A DNA stretch of 64,000 nucleotides from a virus. Below are positions 1 through 6,614 of the stretch, in pieces. The first letter of the stretch is position 1. Every line of letters begins with the position of its first letter. The position numbers and the translations under genes were made by a program. Below the pieces are notes generated by a model. It was not told where the DNA came from. It made no database searches and saw only the letters and a list, made by a program, of their open reading frames with translations. The stretch lies in IMG/VR virus record IMGVR_UViG_3300044816_000098, positions 62,001 to 126,000 of that record. One strand, 5' to 3'.

Positions 1-1
1 G

Positions 2-232
2 CACCGGGCAGACCTGTGGGACGCGCTCGCAGATCTGGGGTCCGAACGGAAGACCACCCTGTTCAAGAAGCGGCTGTGTTTCGAGGACAACAACGAAGCA
101 CTCGACCTGGACCCTGTGGTTCTCGCGGCATTGGAGGAGACCCTCACGGTTCTGATGAGCCGCGCGGACGCTCAGTCCTATCTCCATGAGCGAGTGCTCC
201 TAGCCAAGCGCTTCGTGCCCAAGGTCGACTAA
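2..232 (+). CDS. C-terminal fragment of a hypothetical protein
   Basis: The reading frame is open from the window edge to a TAA at 230-232 and gives the last 76 residues of a protein whose start lies upstream. The fragment is charged and helical-looking, with no cysteine cluster or membrane segment, and I do not recognise the family. Its stop overlaps the next start (TAATG), the usual sign of translational coupling here. Function unknown. Confidence 0.75.
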   Translation, partial: HRADLWDALADLGSERKTTLFKKRLCFEDNNEALDLDPVVLAALEETLTVLMSRADAQSYLHERVLLAKRFVPKVD

Positions 233-432
233 TGGGGGAGAGGCCCCCTGAGGACTTCTCTGACCCCATCGCGGTGTGGAACGACTCCCAGAGGACCCCG
301 GGGACTCCCTGGGGCGTCTCAGGGGCCATGTGGGGCCGTCTGTGGGAGTATCCCGGGGCCTTCTACCTCTTCGGCAGGGTCTACCGCTGGGACACGGTGG
401 ACGGACGGCTGAGCCTGACGAAGAGAAGGTGA
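232..432 (+). CDS. hypothetical protein, 66 aa
   Basis: Small, tryptophan-rich protein (five Trp in 66 residues) starting at an ATG that overlaps the stop of the upstream gene. It ends in a basic tail (LTKRR). No family recognised. It is the last gene of its operon: an operator-containing promoter begins ten bases after its stop. Confidence 0.6.
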   Translation: MGERPPEDFSDPIAVWNDSQRTPGTPWGVSGAMWGRLWEYPGAFYLFGRVYRWDTVDGRLSLTKRR

Positions 433-441
433 GGAAGGGGC

Positions 442-470
442 TTGTACTCCTGCAATCGCAGGAGTAGAGT
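442..470 (+). promoter_or_regulatory. early promoter with palindromic operator
   Basis: The -35 box TTGTAC (442-447) and -10 box TAGAGT (465-470) are 17 bases apart. The spacer holds a perfect inverted repeat, CTCCTGC (447-453) and GCAGGAG (458-464), around AATC. The same layout recurs in front of at least ten other left-arm transcription units, which supports a real promoter and a bound regulator. It serves the gene starting at 513. Confidence 0.85.
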
Positions 471-512
471 CTTACTCAGCAGCACAGCACACCGACTCTC
501 CGGAGGATCACC

Positions 513-824
513 ATGGCGAAGAAGATCACTCGCAAGCAGGCCGAAGCCGTTCTCCAGTCCGTCGAGGCCCAGTTCGCCCGGTACATCGAGCCCGGCTACG
601 GCCCCAAGCTCATGGACGAGGACTGGGACGAGGGCTTCTGGGCGATCGTCTGGGAAGAGGGCGCTCCGTACGAGTGGACCCTTGCCGCCGAGGTCGGTGG
701 GACCGACGAGGAGCTGAGCGTTCTGCGGGGAGAGCGCGTGGACATCCCCGCTGCGGCCTCCTGGCCCAAGGGCGTCTTCGCGGAGCCGGTGAACAACTGC
801 GTGCTGGGCCTGTACCCGGCCTAG
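513..824 (+). CDS. hypothetical protein, 103 aa
   Basis: Starts at ATG after the shared leader ACACCGACTCTCCGGAGG, which provides a strong ribosome site. The protein has a basic N-terminus (MAKKITRKQ), then acidic and aromatic-rich segments (GFWAIVWEEG). No membrane segment or catalytic motif is visible. It is the only gene between the promoter at 442 and the tRNA-like element at 880, so it may be strongly expressed early. Function unknown. Confidence 0.75.
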   Translation: MAKKITRKQAEAVLQSVEAQFARYIEPGYGPKLMDEDWDEGFWAIVWEEGAPYEWTLAAEVGGTDEELSVLRGERVDIPAAASWPKGVFAEPVNNCVLGLYPA

Positions 825-879
825 AGCCCGACAGCCCGGCGGGAGCTGTGATCCCGCCCCTCGTCCCCATAGCTCAAGA

Positions 880-979
880 GCCCCCAGCACATGCGGCCCT
901 GTAAGGGTGGCTGTGGGCTCTGGCAGAGCAGACGCCTCCCCAGGCGCCACAGATGCAGGTTCGAAGCCTGCTGGGGGCT
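880..979 (+). tRNA. tRNA-like element, possibly degenerate
   Basis: A 7-bp acceptor-type stem, GCCCCCA (880-886) with TGGGGGC (972-978), stacks on a canonical T arm GCAGG-TTCGAAG-CCTGC (955-971). It can extend to 11 bp by overlapping the T stem. The middle is unusual: CTGTGG/CCACAG (911-916, 947-952) encloses two small hairpins, one resembling a D arm. I cannot place a 7-base anticodon loop and 100 nt is long for a tRNA, so it may be a relic or a tRNA mimic. Confidence 0.4.
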
Positions 980-1013
980 CTCAGAGCCTTTCTCGGACTC
1001 CCTGGAGGATCCC

Positions 1014-1742
1014 GTGACCGTCAAGAACCTGCCTCTGCACGCCAACAGCCATCAGGTCACGCAGGAGGGGACGACCGAGGTGACCGTTTTCTTCACCAAG
1101 CCCATCCCCGGGATCGACCCGAACTTGTTGAGCGGCATCTACAACACCTTTGGATGCCACTGGTGTGGGAGGCGCCCTCCGATGCGGGTGGAGGACGACG
1201 GGGTGTACATCGACGAGGCGTGCACCGTGCCCGAGGGCATCACCACGGTGATCCACCTGGAGGTCCCCTCCGGCACGATCATCGTGAGGGACGACCTGCG
1301 GGCCGTGTACGACGTGGACCGCGACGACCTGGCCGACTACAACTCCGTCCTGGGGCAGGCTCAGTACGTCGAGGCCATGGCCCAGCTCGGTTGCGCGTAC
1401 GGCCCGGTGGGCAACTCCTGCCCCGACCTGTGGAAGACCGGCAAGGACACGTACGTCATCGGCAAGATGCCGTACGACGAGGAGACCGACGAGCAGATCG
1501 TCACCCCGCCCGGCTCCGTCAAGCTGGCGGGCGTCTGTACCGGCCTGTGGGCCTACTCCATCGCTGACTACCAGGATTGGCTGTCCAAGGGCGGCGAGAC
1601 GGTCGAGGAGCTGGGCTGGACTTCCACGCTGGTGGAGGTGCCCCCGGGCACGTACCAGTTCACCCTCCACTCGGGGGAGAAGGGCTTCGACCACTGGGGC
1701 GAGAACGGAGTGATCTTCGCCGACGTGAAGAAGGTCGCCTGA
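1014..1742 (+). CDS. hypothetical protein, 242 aa
   Basis: The start is the GTG at 1014, placed after the SD-like CTGGAGG at 1001. In-frame codons further upstream lie inside the tRNA-like element and were not used. Residues 40-60 include a CHWCGRRPP segment with a CxxC pair, and there are further cysteines, so a small metal site is possible. The remainder looks globular and acidic with no membrane segment. Family not recognised. A promoter begins four bases after the stop. Confidence 0.75.
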   Translation: MTVKNLPLHANSHQVTQEGTTEVTVFFTKPIPGIDPNLLSGIYNTFGCHWCGRRPPMRVEDDGVYIDEACTVPEGITTVIHLEVPSGTIIVRDDLRAVYDVDRDDLADYNSVLGQAQYVEAMAQLGCAYGPVGNSCPDLWKTGKDTYVIGKMPYDEETDEQIVTPPGSVKLAGVCTGLWAYSIADYQDWLSKGGETVEELGWTSTLVEVPPGTYQFTLHSGEKGFDHWGENGVIFADVKKVA

Positions 1743-1745
1743 GGG

Positions 1746-1775
1746 TTGACACTACAAGAATCCTTGTAGTAGCGT
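1746..1775 (+). promoter_or_regulatory. early promoter with palindromic operator
   Basis: A consensus -35 box TTGACA (1746-1751) and a -10 box TAGCGT (1770-1775) flank an 18-base spacer that is an inverted repeat: CTACAAG (1752-1758), AATC, CTTGTAG (1763-1769). Here both half-sites are of the CTACAAG type, whereas the copy at 442 has both of the CTCCTGC type. It drives the 67-aa gene at 1817. Confidence 0.85.
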
Positions 1776-1816
1776 TCCTCTTGTCACCACGCAGCACCGA
1801 CTCCCCGGAGGCCACC

Positions 1817-2020
1817 ATGGCAACCATTACCCAGCTTCGTTCCGCCGCCAAGCAGGGCGCGACTCTCATCGTCACCAGCGGCGTGTACGAGGGCGAAGAG
1901 GTCTACTACAGCCCCGATGGTGACGAGCTGCCGTGGCGTGTGACCGGGAAGACCTGGCTGGACCGGGTGCACTCCAGCCAGGTCGAGATCGTGTTGGAGC
2001 AGGACTGCCCCAGCGCTTGA
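1817..2020 (+). CDS. hypothetical protein, 67 aa
   Basis: Starts at ATG after the shared leader CACCGACTCCCCGGAGG. The protein opens MATITQLRSAAKQG and contains a beta-rich core (GATLIVTSGVYEGEEVYY) that could form a small barrel. Family not recognised. It stands alone between an operator-type promoter and a tRNA, like several other small highly expressed-looking genes in this arm. Confidence 0.75.
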   Translation: MATITQLRSAAKQGATLIVTSGVYEGEEVYYSPDGDELPWRVTGKTWLDRVHSSQVEIVLEQDCPSA

Positions 2021-2057
2021 CCCCTACGGCCTGCCGGGAGCCGTGATCCCGGCGCCA

Positions 2058-2132
2058 CCCCTCGTGGCGCAACTGGCAGACGCACCGGCTTCAAGTACCG
2101 GACAAGTGTGGGTTCGACTCCCACCGAGGGGA
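2058..2132 (+). tRNA. tRNA, anticodon tentatively CAA (Leu)
   Basis: A 75-nt cloverleaf with acceptor CCCCTCG/CGAGGGG (2058-2064, 2125-2131), discriminator A at 2132 and T arm GTGGG-TTCGACT-CCCAC (2108-2124). The D arm is short (GCG/CGC). The anticodon stem CCGG/CCGG has a C-A mismatch next to the loop TTCAAGT. Placing U33 at 2091 gives anticodon CAA at 2092-2094 with G37, as in Leu tRNAs, although the long Leu variable arm is missing. Reading the loop one base earlier would give TCA. CCA is not encoded. Confidence 0.6.
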
Positions 2133-2161
2133 CGCCAGACACCGACTCTCAGGAGGCACCT

Positions 2162-2485
2162 ATGCCCACCTTCATGATCCAGCCCTCCGCGTACGTCGAC
2201 CAGATCGTGGACGGCATGGAGCTGACCAAGCTCCCGTACCCGTACTACGCCGACACCGAGGGCAACGTGGCCAACCAGGAGTTCTGGAGCGGCACCGTGG
2301 CCAAGGTCGTGGGCTTCCAGAAGGACCTGGCCAAGCAGCAGATCAACCTGTCGTGGTACCAGGCCACCAAGGACCCGAGCAAGGCCACGGGGATGTACCT
2401 GATCACCAAGGACGACAAGGGCCAGTACAGCGTCCACAACACCGCCATGGAGTTCGTGCGGGACATGGAGGCCGCCGAACTCTAG
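2162..2485 (+). CDS. hypothetical protein, 107 aa
   Basis: Starts at ATG after CTCAGGAGG (leader copy at 2140-2158), directly downstream of the tRNA, so both are probably on one transcript. The protein has tyrosine-rich (LPYPYYAD) and lysine-rich segments and looks soluble. No family recognised. In-frame codons further upstream lie inside the tRNA and were rejected. Confidence 0.75.
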   Translation: MPTFMIQPSAYVDQIVDGMELTKLPYPYYADTEGNVANQEFWSGTVAKVVGFQKDLAKQQINLSWYQATKDPSKATGMYLITKDDKGQYSVHNTAMEFVRDMEAAEL

Positions 2486-2492
2486 GCACACC

Positions 2493-2536
2493 GGGACCGA
2501 GTGGTGAGCGTAGGCCGGTTCGATTCCGGTCGTCCC
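2493..2536 (+). other. tRNA-like minihelix without anticodon arm
   Basis: GGGAC (2493-2497) pairs with GTCCC (2532-2536) next to a standard T arm CCGG-TTCGATT-CCGG (2515-2529). The sequence between them, AGTGGTGAGCGTAGG, resembles a tRNA D arm. The anticodon arm is absent, leaving a 44-nt tRNA fold of acceptor, D-like and T parts. A second T-arm-like hairpin follows at 2549-2563 and a third (AGGGG-TTCGACT-CCCCT) near 2631-2650. These could be relics of a tRNA cluster or tRNA decoys. Confidence 0.4.
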
Positions 2537-2685
2537 CCAGGTGGGGGTGTGGGGTTTGACTCCCCTTGACCATGATGGCGAAAAGGATTGCCCGCAGACG
2601 TGATGACGCGATGAGTGCGGGAACCGCGCAGAGGGGTTCGACTCCCCTCCGGCCCACGACAGACACCGACTCCAAGGAGGCCCAC

Positions 2686-3468
2686 GTGGATCTTTCCTCA
2701 GCTCGACTCGCGGCACTGAACTCCGCGACCAAGTACCCCTCGATCGAGACCTTCCACGTCCTGGGGGAGCGCGGCGCCCTCACCGAGCAGGTCGGCCCCT
2801 TCTGGGGCGCGGAGCCCAAGGAGCGGGTGTTCCTCACCGAGAAGGTGGACGGCACCAACGGCCGGATCATCCTGCTTCCGGGCGGCGACTACTTCATCGG
2901 CTCCCGCGAGGAGCTGCTCTATGCCGAGGGCGACCGGGTGGAGAACCCCGCCTTGAGCATCGTGGAGGTGCTCAAGCCCCTCGCGGAAGAGCTGATCGGC
3001 CTGATGGATCAGAACGACGACCTGGCCCACGTGGTGTACCTGGAGGTCTACGGCGGCAAGGTCGGCGCCCAGGCGAAGCAGTACTCCGGCCTGGGCGGCA
3101 AGAGCGCCCGGATGTTCGATGTGGCGGCCGTGGACCTGGAGTGGCTGGACGAGTCCCGCGAGAGGATCTCCACCTGGCGGGAGAACGGCGGACAGGACTT
3201 CTACGACGAGAAGCGGCTCAACGCCTTCTCCCAGGCCGCTGGGCTGCCCCGTGTGCCGCTCCTGGGCTCCACGTTCGCCGACCTCCTCCCGACGTCTGTG
3301 GAGGGCATGTCCTCCTTCCTGAGGGACTACCTGCCCAACACCCGCGTCGCCCTGGACGCGGAGGCGGGTAACAAGGCCGAGGGCATCGTGTTCCGCACCG
3401 AGAACCGGAACCGGATCGCCAAGGCCCGCTTCCAGGACTACGAGCGCACGCTCAAGCGCAGGAAGTAG
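2686..3468 (+). CDS. RNA ligase (nucleotidyltransferase fold)
   Basis: ATP-dependent RNA end-joining enzyme. The start is the GTG at 2686 behind AAGGAGG; the longer frame upstream runs through tRNA-like hairpins. Residues 51-60 read TEKVDGTNGR, the K-x-D-G nucleotidyl motif I with Lys53 as the predicted AMP acceptor. EGIVFR near residue 232 and KARF near 246 match motifs IV and V of the RNA ligase family. At 260 aa it is close to a bare ligase core. Phage RNA ligases typically reseal tRNAs cut by host anticodon nucleases, which fits the tRNA elements directly upstream and the Thg1-like and Ro60 genes further right. Family assignment is strong; substrate is inferred. Confidence 0.88.
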   Translation: MDLSSARLAALNSATKYPSIETFHVLGERGALTEQVGPFWGAEPKERVFLTEKVDGTNGRIILLPGGDYFIGSREELLYAEGDRVENPALSIVEVLKPLAEELIGLMDQNDDLAHVVYLEVYGGKVGAQAKQYSGLGGKSARMFDVAAVDLEWLDESRERISTWRENGGQDFYDEKRLNAFSQAAGLPRVPLLGSTFADLLPTSVEGMSSFLRDYLPNTRVALDAEAGNKAEGIVFRTENRNRIAKARFQDYERTLKRRK

Positions 3469-3472
3469 ACCC

Positions 3473-3739
3473 ATGGGGCAACAGATCATCCAGCAGCCGG
3501 ACGGGCTCTTCGCGGTCTTTTCCACCGTGACCGACTCGCTCATCATCACCGACGCCACTCCGGAGGAACTGGTGGAGTGGCGGGCCGAGCAGGCGGCGGA
3601 GAGGGCCCGGGAGAGTGCCCGGACCGAGCTGAAGAACGTGATGGCCGGGGAGCCCTGGAAGAGCTACTACTTCCGGGTGCTGACCTGGGACGAGGTCCAG
3701 GAGATGGAGAAGCAGCGGAAGGAGGGGTACGGCTGGTGA
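3473..3739 (+). CDS. hypothetical protein, 88 aa
   Basis: Starts four bases after the RNA ligase stop, so the two are co-translated. Residues 1-35 look like a short beta domain (DGLFAVFSTVTDSLIITDAT). The rest is a highly charged helix rich in Glu and Arg, followed by VLTWDEVQEMEKQRKE. No family recognised. The stop overlaps the GTG of the following membrane protein. Confidence 0.75.
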   Translation: MGQQIIQQPDGLFAVFSTVTDSLIITDATPEELVEWRAEQAAERARESARTELKNVMAGEPWKSYYFRVLTWDEVQEMEKQRKEGYGW

Positions 3740-3936
3740 ACACGATCCTGATCGGCTTCGGGGCGGCGGAGGCGCTGTTGCTCCTGGGCTGTGTGGCCTA
3801 CTGCATCCCGCAGGCGATCGAGTTCGGGGTGGGGGCAGTCCTCTTCCCGACCAGGGAGTTCTGGACGGGCACTGCGGTGCTGTGGGAGGCCCTGCTGGTC
3901 ACCATCGTGGTCCACGATCATGTGCGGCTCTGGTGA
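3736..3936 (+). CDS. small membrane protein, 66 aa (paralogue of 4202-4408)
   Basis: The GTG start overlaps the previous stop. Two hydrophobic segments, residues about 3-25 and 42-60, suggest a two-pass inner-membrane protein. It ends VVHDHVRLW, closely matching VVIVHDHLHIAF at the end of the gene at 4202, so the two are probably paralogues. They flank a small HTH-like gene. A role at the envelope is likely; specific function unknown. Confidence 0.7.
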   Translation: MNTILIGFGAAEALLLLGCVAYCIPQAIEFGVGAVLFPTREFWTGTAVLWEALLVTIVVHDHVRLW

Positions 3937-4205
3937 AGCGGGGAGCGGAGATCCCGGAGGCGGAGTTCGACGTCCTGGATCGGATCCGGATCTTGCGGGA
4001 GCAGTTGAAGGAGACGGAGTTCATGACCATCCAGTCACTCCTTCAGCAGGGGTACTCGATGTCCATGATCGCCATCCCCATGCGGATGACCAAGCAGGCC
4101 CTGCGGGGACGGCTGGTGAAGGGCTACTACGGCGAAGTGGTGGACGTGGCTCCCCAGGAGAGCTTCGAGGATGTCCTCGCGTCCGTCATGGAGGAGCGCA
4201 CATGA
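3933..4205 (+). CDS. small HTH-like protein, 90 aa
   Basis: The GTG at 3933 overlaps the upstream stop (GTGA). Residues 30-65 (TIQSLLQQGYSMSMIA followed by MTKQALRGRL) have the spacing of a helix-turn-helix, with the recognition helix starting at MTKQALR. It is sandwiched between two paralogous membrane proteins, with overlaps on both sides. A DNA-binding regulator is the best guess, but no close family is recognised. Confidence 0.65.
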   Translation: MKRGAEIPEAEFDVLDRIRILREQLKETEFMTIQSLLQQGYSMSMIAIPMRMTKQALRGRLVKGYYGEVVDVAPQESFEDVLASVMEERT

Positions 4206-4408
4206 GCGATATCACGATCGTCTTCGGCTTCTTGGAGTCGCTGTTGATGCTGGTGAGCGGCCTGACCTTCCTCTGGGGGATCAAGCGGGGGTGGGAGATG
4301 GAGATGTTCCTGCCCGTGGCCATGGCGGCGATCGGTACGGTCGTCCTGGTCGTGTCATGGATGGTCGTGGTGATCGTTCACGACCATCTCCACATCGCCT
4401 TCACCTGA
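4202..4408 (+). CDS. small membrane protein, 68 aa (paralogue of 3736-3936)
   Basis: Two predicted transmembrane helices at residues about 5-25 and 36-58 and the C-terminal VHDH motif shared with the 66-aa protein two genes upstream. The ATG overlaps the preceding stop. It closes the operon that begins with RNA ligase; a promoter starts four bases after the stop. Confidence 0.7.
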   Translation: MSDITIVFGFLESLLMLVSGLTFLWGIKRGWEMEMFLPVAMAAIGTVVLVVSWMVVVIVHDHLHIAFT

Positions 4409-4411
4409 GGC

Positions 4412-4440
4412 TTGTACTCCTGCAATTGCAGGAGTAGAGT
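4412..4440 (+). promoter_or_regulatory. early promoter with palindromic operator
   Basis: TTGTAC (4412-4417), 17 bases, TAGAGT (4435-4440). The spacer palindrome CTCCTGC-AATT-GCAGGAG is perfect over 18 bases. The sequence is nearly identical to the promoter at 442 and is followed by the same ACACCGACTCC leader. Confidence 0.85.
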
Positions 4441-4478
4441 CTTACTCAGCAGGACACACCGACTCCCCGGAGGTTCAC

Positions 4479-4793
4479 ATGGTCCAGATTCGCGCCAACG
4501 TCGTCAGCCGCTTCCTCTCCGCGAACGGCTTCTCCCGCTCGGTGACCAGCGCGACCCGCATCCGGGGCTGGAACACCTGGACCACCGGCTACGAGGCCAC
4601 GCTCCAGAGCGACGGCAAGGTCCGGGTCATGTGGACGATGGGTTCCCGCAGCGGACAGGCCAGCTCGCGGGAGATCGCGGACAAGCAGGCCGCCATGAGG
4701 ACCGTGCTGGAGCGGCGCTACACCGTCGAGATCGGCGTGGACGGATTCTTCAACGACCGCGAGCACCTGTTGGTGAGCGCCAAGCAGTCCTGA
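4479..4793 (+). CDS. hypothetical protein, 104 aa
   Basis: ATG preceded by CCCCGGAGG. A basic, beta-rich protein (MVQIRANVVSRFLSANGFSRS, then WTTGYEATLQSDGKVRVMW). No cysteine, no membrane segment. It is monocistronic between an operator-type promoter and a 15-bp terminator hairpin, suggesting strong early expression. It could bind nucleic acid, but no family is recognised. Confidence 0.75.
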   Translation: MVQIRANVVSRFLSANGFSRSVTSATRIRGWNTWTTGYEATLQSDGKVRVMWTMGSRSGQASSREIADKQAAMRTVLERRYTVEIGVDGFFNDREHLLVSAKQS

Positions 4794-4798
4794 CCCCA

Positions 4799-4833
4799 CA
4801 CAGCCCCTGGCGACCCGTTCGCCAGGGGCTGTG
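4799..4833 (+). terminator. terminator-like hairpin
   Basis: A perfect 15-bp stem, CACAGCCCCTGGCGA with its complement at 4819-4833, and a 5-base loop. No U tract follows, as is common for terminators in high-GC actinophages. It separates the gene ending at 4793 from the one starting at 4875. Confidence 0.65.
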
Positions 4834-4874
4834 GCCTGTCATGCCCAACCACATCCGAACCGAGGAGATACCCC

Positions 4875-5120
4875 ATGGCCGAGCTGAGTGAACTGAGCCT
4901 GCTGATCATCGAGCGGGACCGGCTGCTGCACAAGGCCCGTTCCAAGACCAACCTGACGATCATCGGCGCTCTCCTCCCGACCGGGGACGACGCCGCCGAC
5001 ATCGAGATTCTGCGTACGGAGATCGATGACCTGAGTGAGTTCATCGGCCGTCCGACCCCGGGACTGCACACCGACACGGTCGACACCACCGAGGAGGATG
5101 ACGACCCGACGAACACCTGA
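4875..5120 (+). CDS. hypothetical acidic protein, 81 aa
   Basis: ATG with GAGGAG nine bases upstream. The first 60 residues look like a two-helix hairpin (LSELSLLIIERDRLLHKARSK, then DIEILRTEIDDLSEFIG). The C-terminus is disordered and acidic (TTEEDDDPTNT). Family not recognised. It lies between a terminator hairpin and the promoter at 5127, so it depends on read-through or an unrecognised promoter. Confidence 0.7.
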   Translation: MAELSELSLLIIERDRLLHKARSKTNLTIIGALLPTGDDAADIEILRTEIDDLSEFIGRPTPGLHTDTVDTTEEDDDPTNT

Positions 5121-5126
5121 CCGAGG

Positions 5127-5155
5127 TTGTACTCCCGAGATTCTTGTACTACCTT
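5127..5155 (+). promoter_or_regulatory. early promoter with degenerate operator
   Basis: TTGTAC (5127-5132) and TACCTT (5150-5155) with 17-base spacing. The spacer half-sites CTCCCGA and CTTGTAC flank GATT and are imperfect relative to the better copies. It precedes the secreted NlpC/P60 gene at 5186. Confidence 0.7.
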
Positions 5156-5185
5156 CCGGCAGTCCGCCTATACGAGGAGATGCCC

Positions 5186-5626
5186 GTGAACAAGAAGTCG
5201 ATCAGCACAACGCTCGCTCTGACTCTCGTAGCGGTCGGGTGGGGAGTTACCACCGCCCAGACCTCCGAGGCCGCCACAACCGGCGTCAGGGCCCTCAGCG
5301 TGGCCGCGTCGAAGAAGGGCTCGCCCTACCAGTGGGGCGCGGTGGGCCCGTACCGCTTCGACTGCTCCGGCCTGACGCTCTACGCGTTCAAGCGCGTGGG
5401 CAAGACCCTGCCGCGTACCGCGCAGTCCCAGTACAACAAGTCGCACCACATCTCGAAGGCGTCCCTGCGCCCGGGTGACCTGGTGTTCTTCTACTCCGGC
5501 AGCAGCGTCTACCACGTCGGCATCTACGCCGGTGGGGGCAAGATCTGGCACGCGCCCAAGTCGGGCACCCGCGTGCGCCTGGAGAAGATCTGGACCAGCC
5601 ACGTCAAGTACGGCCGCATCAGCTAA
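5186..5626 (+). CDS. secreted NlpC/P60 family peptidoglycan peptidase
   Basis: Cell-wall hydrolase predicted to cut peptide cross-bridges in peptidoglycan. I use the GTG at 5186, six bases after GAGGAG; the in-frame ATG at 5180 is too close to that site. Residues 2-30 form a signal peptide (NKKSIS, hydrophobic core, ending TSEAA). The catalytic motif RFDCSG places Cys60; His110 in YHVGIY and His122 in IWHAP complete the family triad. At 146 aa it is one catalytic domain with no binding repeat. Lying among early genes with its own promoter and an export signal, it may remodel the wall or block superinfection rather than lyse the cell at the end. Confidence 0.85.
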   Translation: MNKKSISTTLALTLVAVGWGVTTAQTSEAATTGVRALSVAASKKGSPYQWGAVGPYRFDCSGLTLYAFKRVGKTLPRTAQSQYNKSHHISKASLRPGDLVFFYSGSSVYHVGIYAGGGKIWHAPKSGTRVRLEKIWTSHVKYGRIS

Positions 5627-5632
5627 GGGGAC

Positions 5633-5661
5633 TTGTACTCCTGCGATCCTTGTAGTAGCGT
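5633..5661 (+). promoter_or_regulatory. early promoter with hybrid operator
   Basis: TTGTAC (5633-5638), TAGCGT (5656-5661), 17-base spacer. Half-sites are of mixed type, CTCCTGC on the left and CTTGTAG on the right around GATC, so this copy is not self-complementary end to end. Downstream bases TTCCTCTTGTCA match those after the promoter at 1746. Confidence 0.82.
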
Positions 5662-5698
5662 TCCTCTTGTCAGCACGACGACTCCTCTGGAGGCCACC

Positions 5699-5953
5699 AT
5701 GGCGACTCTCGCGTTCCGCACCAGCAAGTCCGGCGCCCACACCATGCGCGTGTCGTACGACATCGGTAGCGGTGAGCAGGGCGAGGAGCTGTTCCGCCTG
5801 TTCCGGGGTCGCCCGTCGAGTCTCCTGAAGGTGACCCGGGCCTACGCGGCCAAGAACGGCCAGCGCTTCCAGACCGGCATCGTGCTCTCGGACGACGGCA
5901 ACGGGTCGGCTGTGGCGTGGCCCATCGGGACCGCGTCCAACCTCGGCAACTGA
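5699..5953 (+). CDS. hypothetical protein, 84 aa
   Basis: ATG after CTGGAGG; upstream in-frame codons overlap the promoter and were rejected. The small basic protein has a beta-rich N-terminus and a KVTRAYAAKNGQRFQTG segment. Family not recognised. It is monocistronic between the promoter at 5633 and a GC-rich hairpin with a TTTT tail, so it is probably transcribed strongly and stopped cleanly. Confidence 0.75.
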   Translation: MATLAFRTSKSGAHTMRVSYDIGSGEQGEELFRLFRGRPSSLLKVTRAYAAKNGQRFQTGIVLSDDGNGSAVAWPIGTASNLGN

Positions 5954-5966
5954 TCGTTGAGCAGTA

Positions 5967-6005
5967 CCCGGCCGTCCACCTCTGGGCGGCCGGGCCCCGT
6001 CTTTT
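5967..6005 (+). terminator. rho-independent terminator
   Basis: CCCGGCCG (5967-5974) pairs with CGGCCGGG (5987-5994), and the stem is followed by CCCCGTCTTTT ending at 6005. This is one of few hairpins in the left arm with a clear T run. Confidence 0.65.
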
Positions 6006-6018
6006 GGGAGGAGTGCCC

Positions 6019-6363
6019 ATGGGCAAGCGCAGCAGGATGAACCGGGCCAACAAGGCCGCCGAGGCCGGTGCGGAAGAGGCAGCCAAGATCCACGAGCTGT
6101 ACGCGGAGATGCGGAAGGTCGCCGAGGACGCCTTGGAGGGGGCGCTGGCCCGTCTGCGGGAGGGCGGCGCGGACGAGAAGGACCTCATCACCGTCCACAA
6201 CACCTCCCGCCTGCTGTGCATCTCGGACATCTGGGAGATGGACCTCGGGAGGGTCGCACTCGAACTGGCCCGCTCCGGGAGCGAGGACACCGTCGTCGAC
6301 AAGATCGTGGAGGTCCTCATGGAGGGCGTCATTCTCAACGAGGCCGCCAAGGAGGGTTCATGA
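6019..6363 (+). CDS. hypothetical helical protein, 114 aa
   Basis: ATG with GGGAGGAG upstream. A very basic start (MGKRSRMNRANK) is followed by a long amphipathic, mostly alpha region. No cysteine cluster or membrane segment. It opens an overlapping operon running to about 8141 (ATGA overlap with the next gene). Family not recognised; the N-terminus could contact nucleic acid. Confidence 0.7.
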   Translation: MGKRSRMNRANKAAEAGAEEAAKIHELYAEMRKVAEDALEGALARLREGGADEKDLITVHNTSRLLCISDIWEMDLGRVALELARSGSEDTVVDKIVEVLMEGVILNEAAKEGS

Positions 6364-6614
6364 CCAAGGGCAAGCCGACTGACAACCCCGTCAATGTTGT
6401 GGTGGATACCGACAACCCTGGCAACGTCGTGGTGGATCTGACCAACTCGGTCCTGAAGGACGTGGAGGGCATCCTCGCCCGCTTCGTCGGGCCGCTGGGG
6501 TCTCAGATCGGCGTCGCCGAGGTCACCGGGCTGTTGGCGGTCAAGGCCCAGCTCGCCCAGGCCGCAGGATTGCTGGCCGTGGCCGACGCCATCCGGGAGA
6601 GCAACCGTGGCTGA
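6360..6614 (+). CDS. hypothetical protein, 84 aa
   Basis: ATG in an ATGA overlap with the upstream stop. Contains an internal repeat, DNPVNVVVD and DNPGNVVVD, at residues 8-27, then a hydrophobic amphipathic half (LLAVKAQLAQAAGLLAVADA). Could be a small coiled or membrane-associated protein. Family not recognised. Confidence 0.7.
   Translation: MTKGKPTDNPVNVVVDTDNPGNVVVDLTNSVLKDVEGILARFVGPLGSQIGVAEVTGLLAVKAQLAQAAGLLAVADAIRESNRG

Noticed and set aside
891-1013. N-terminal extension of the 242-aa gene through the tRNA-like element
   Set aside because: It would translate a structured RNA element; the GTG at 1014 has its own ribosome site.
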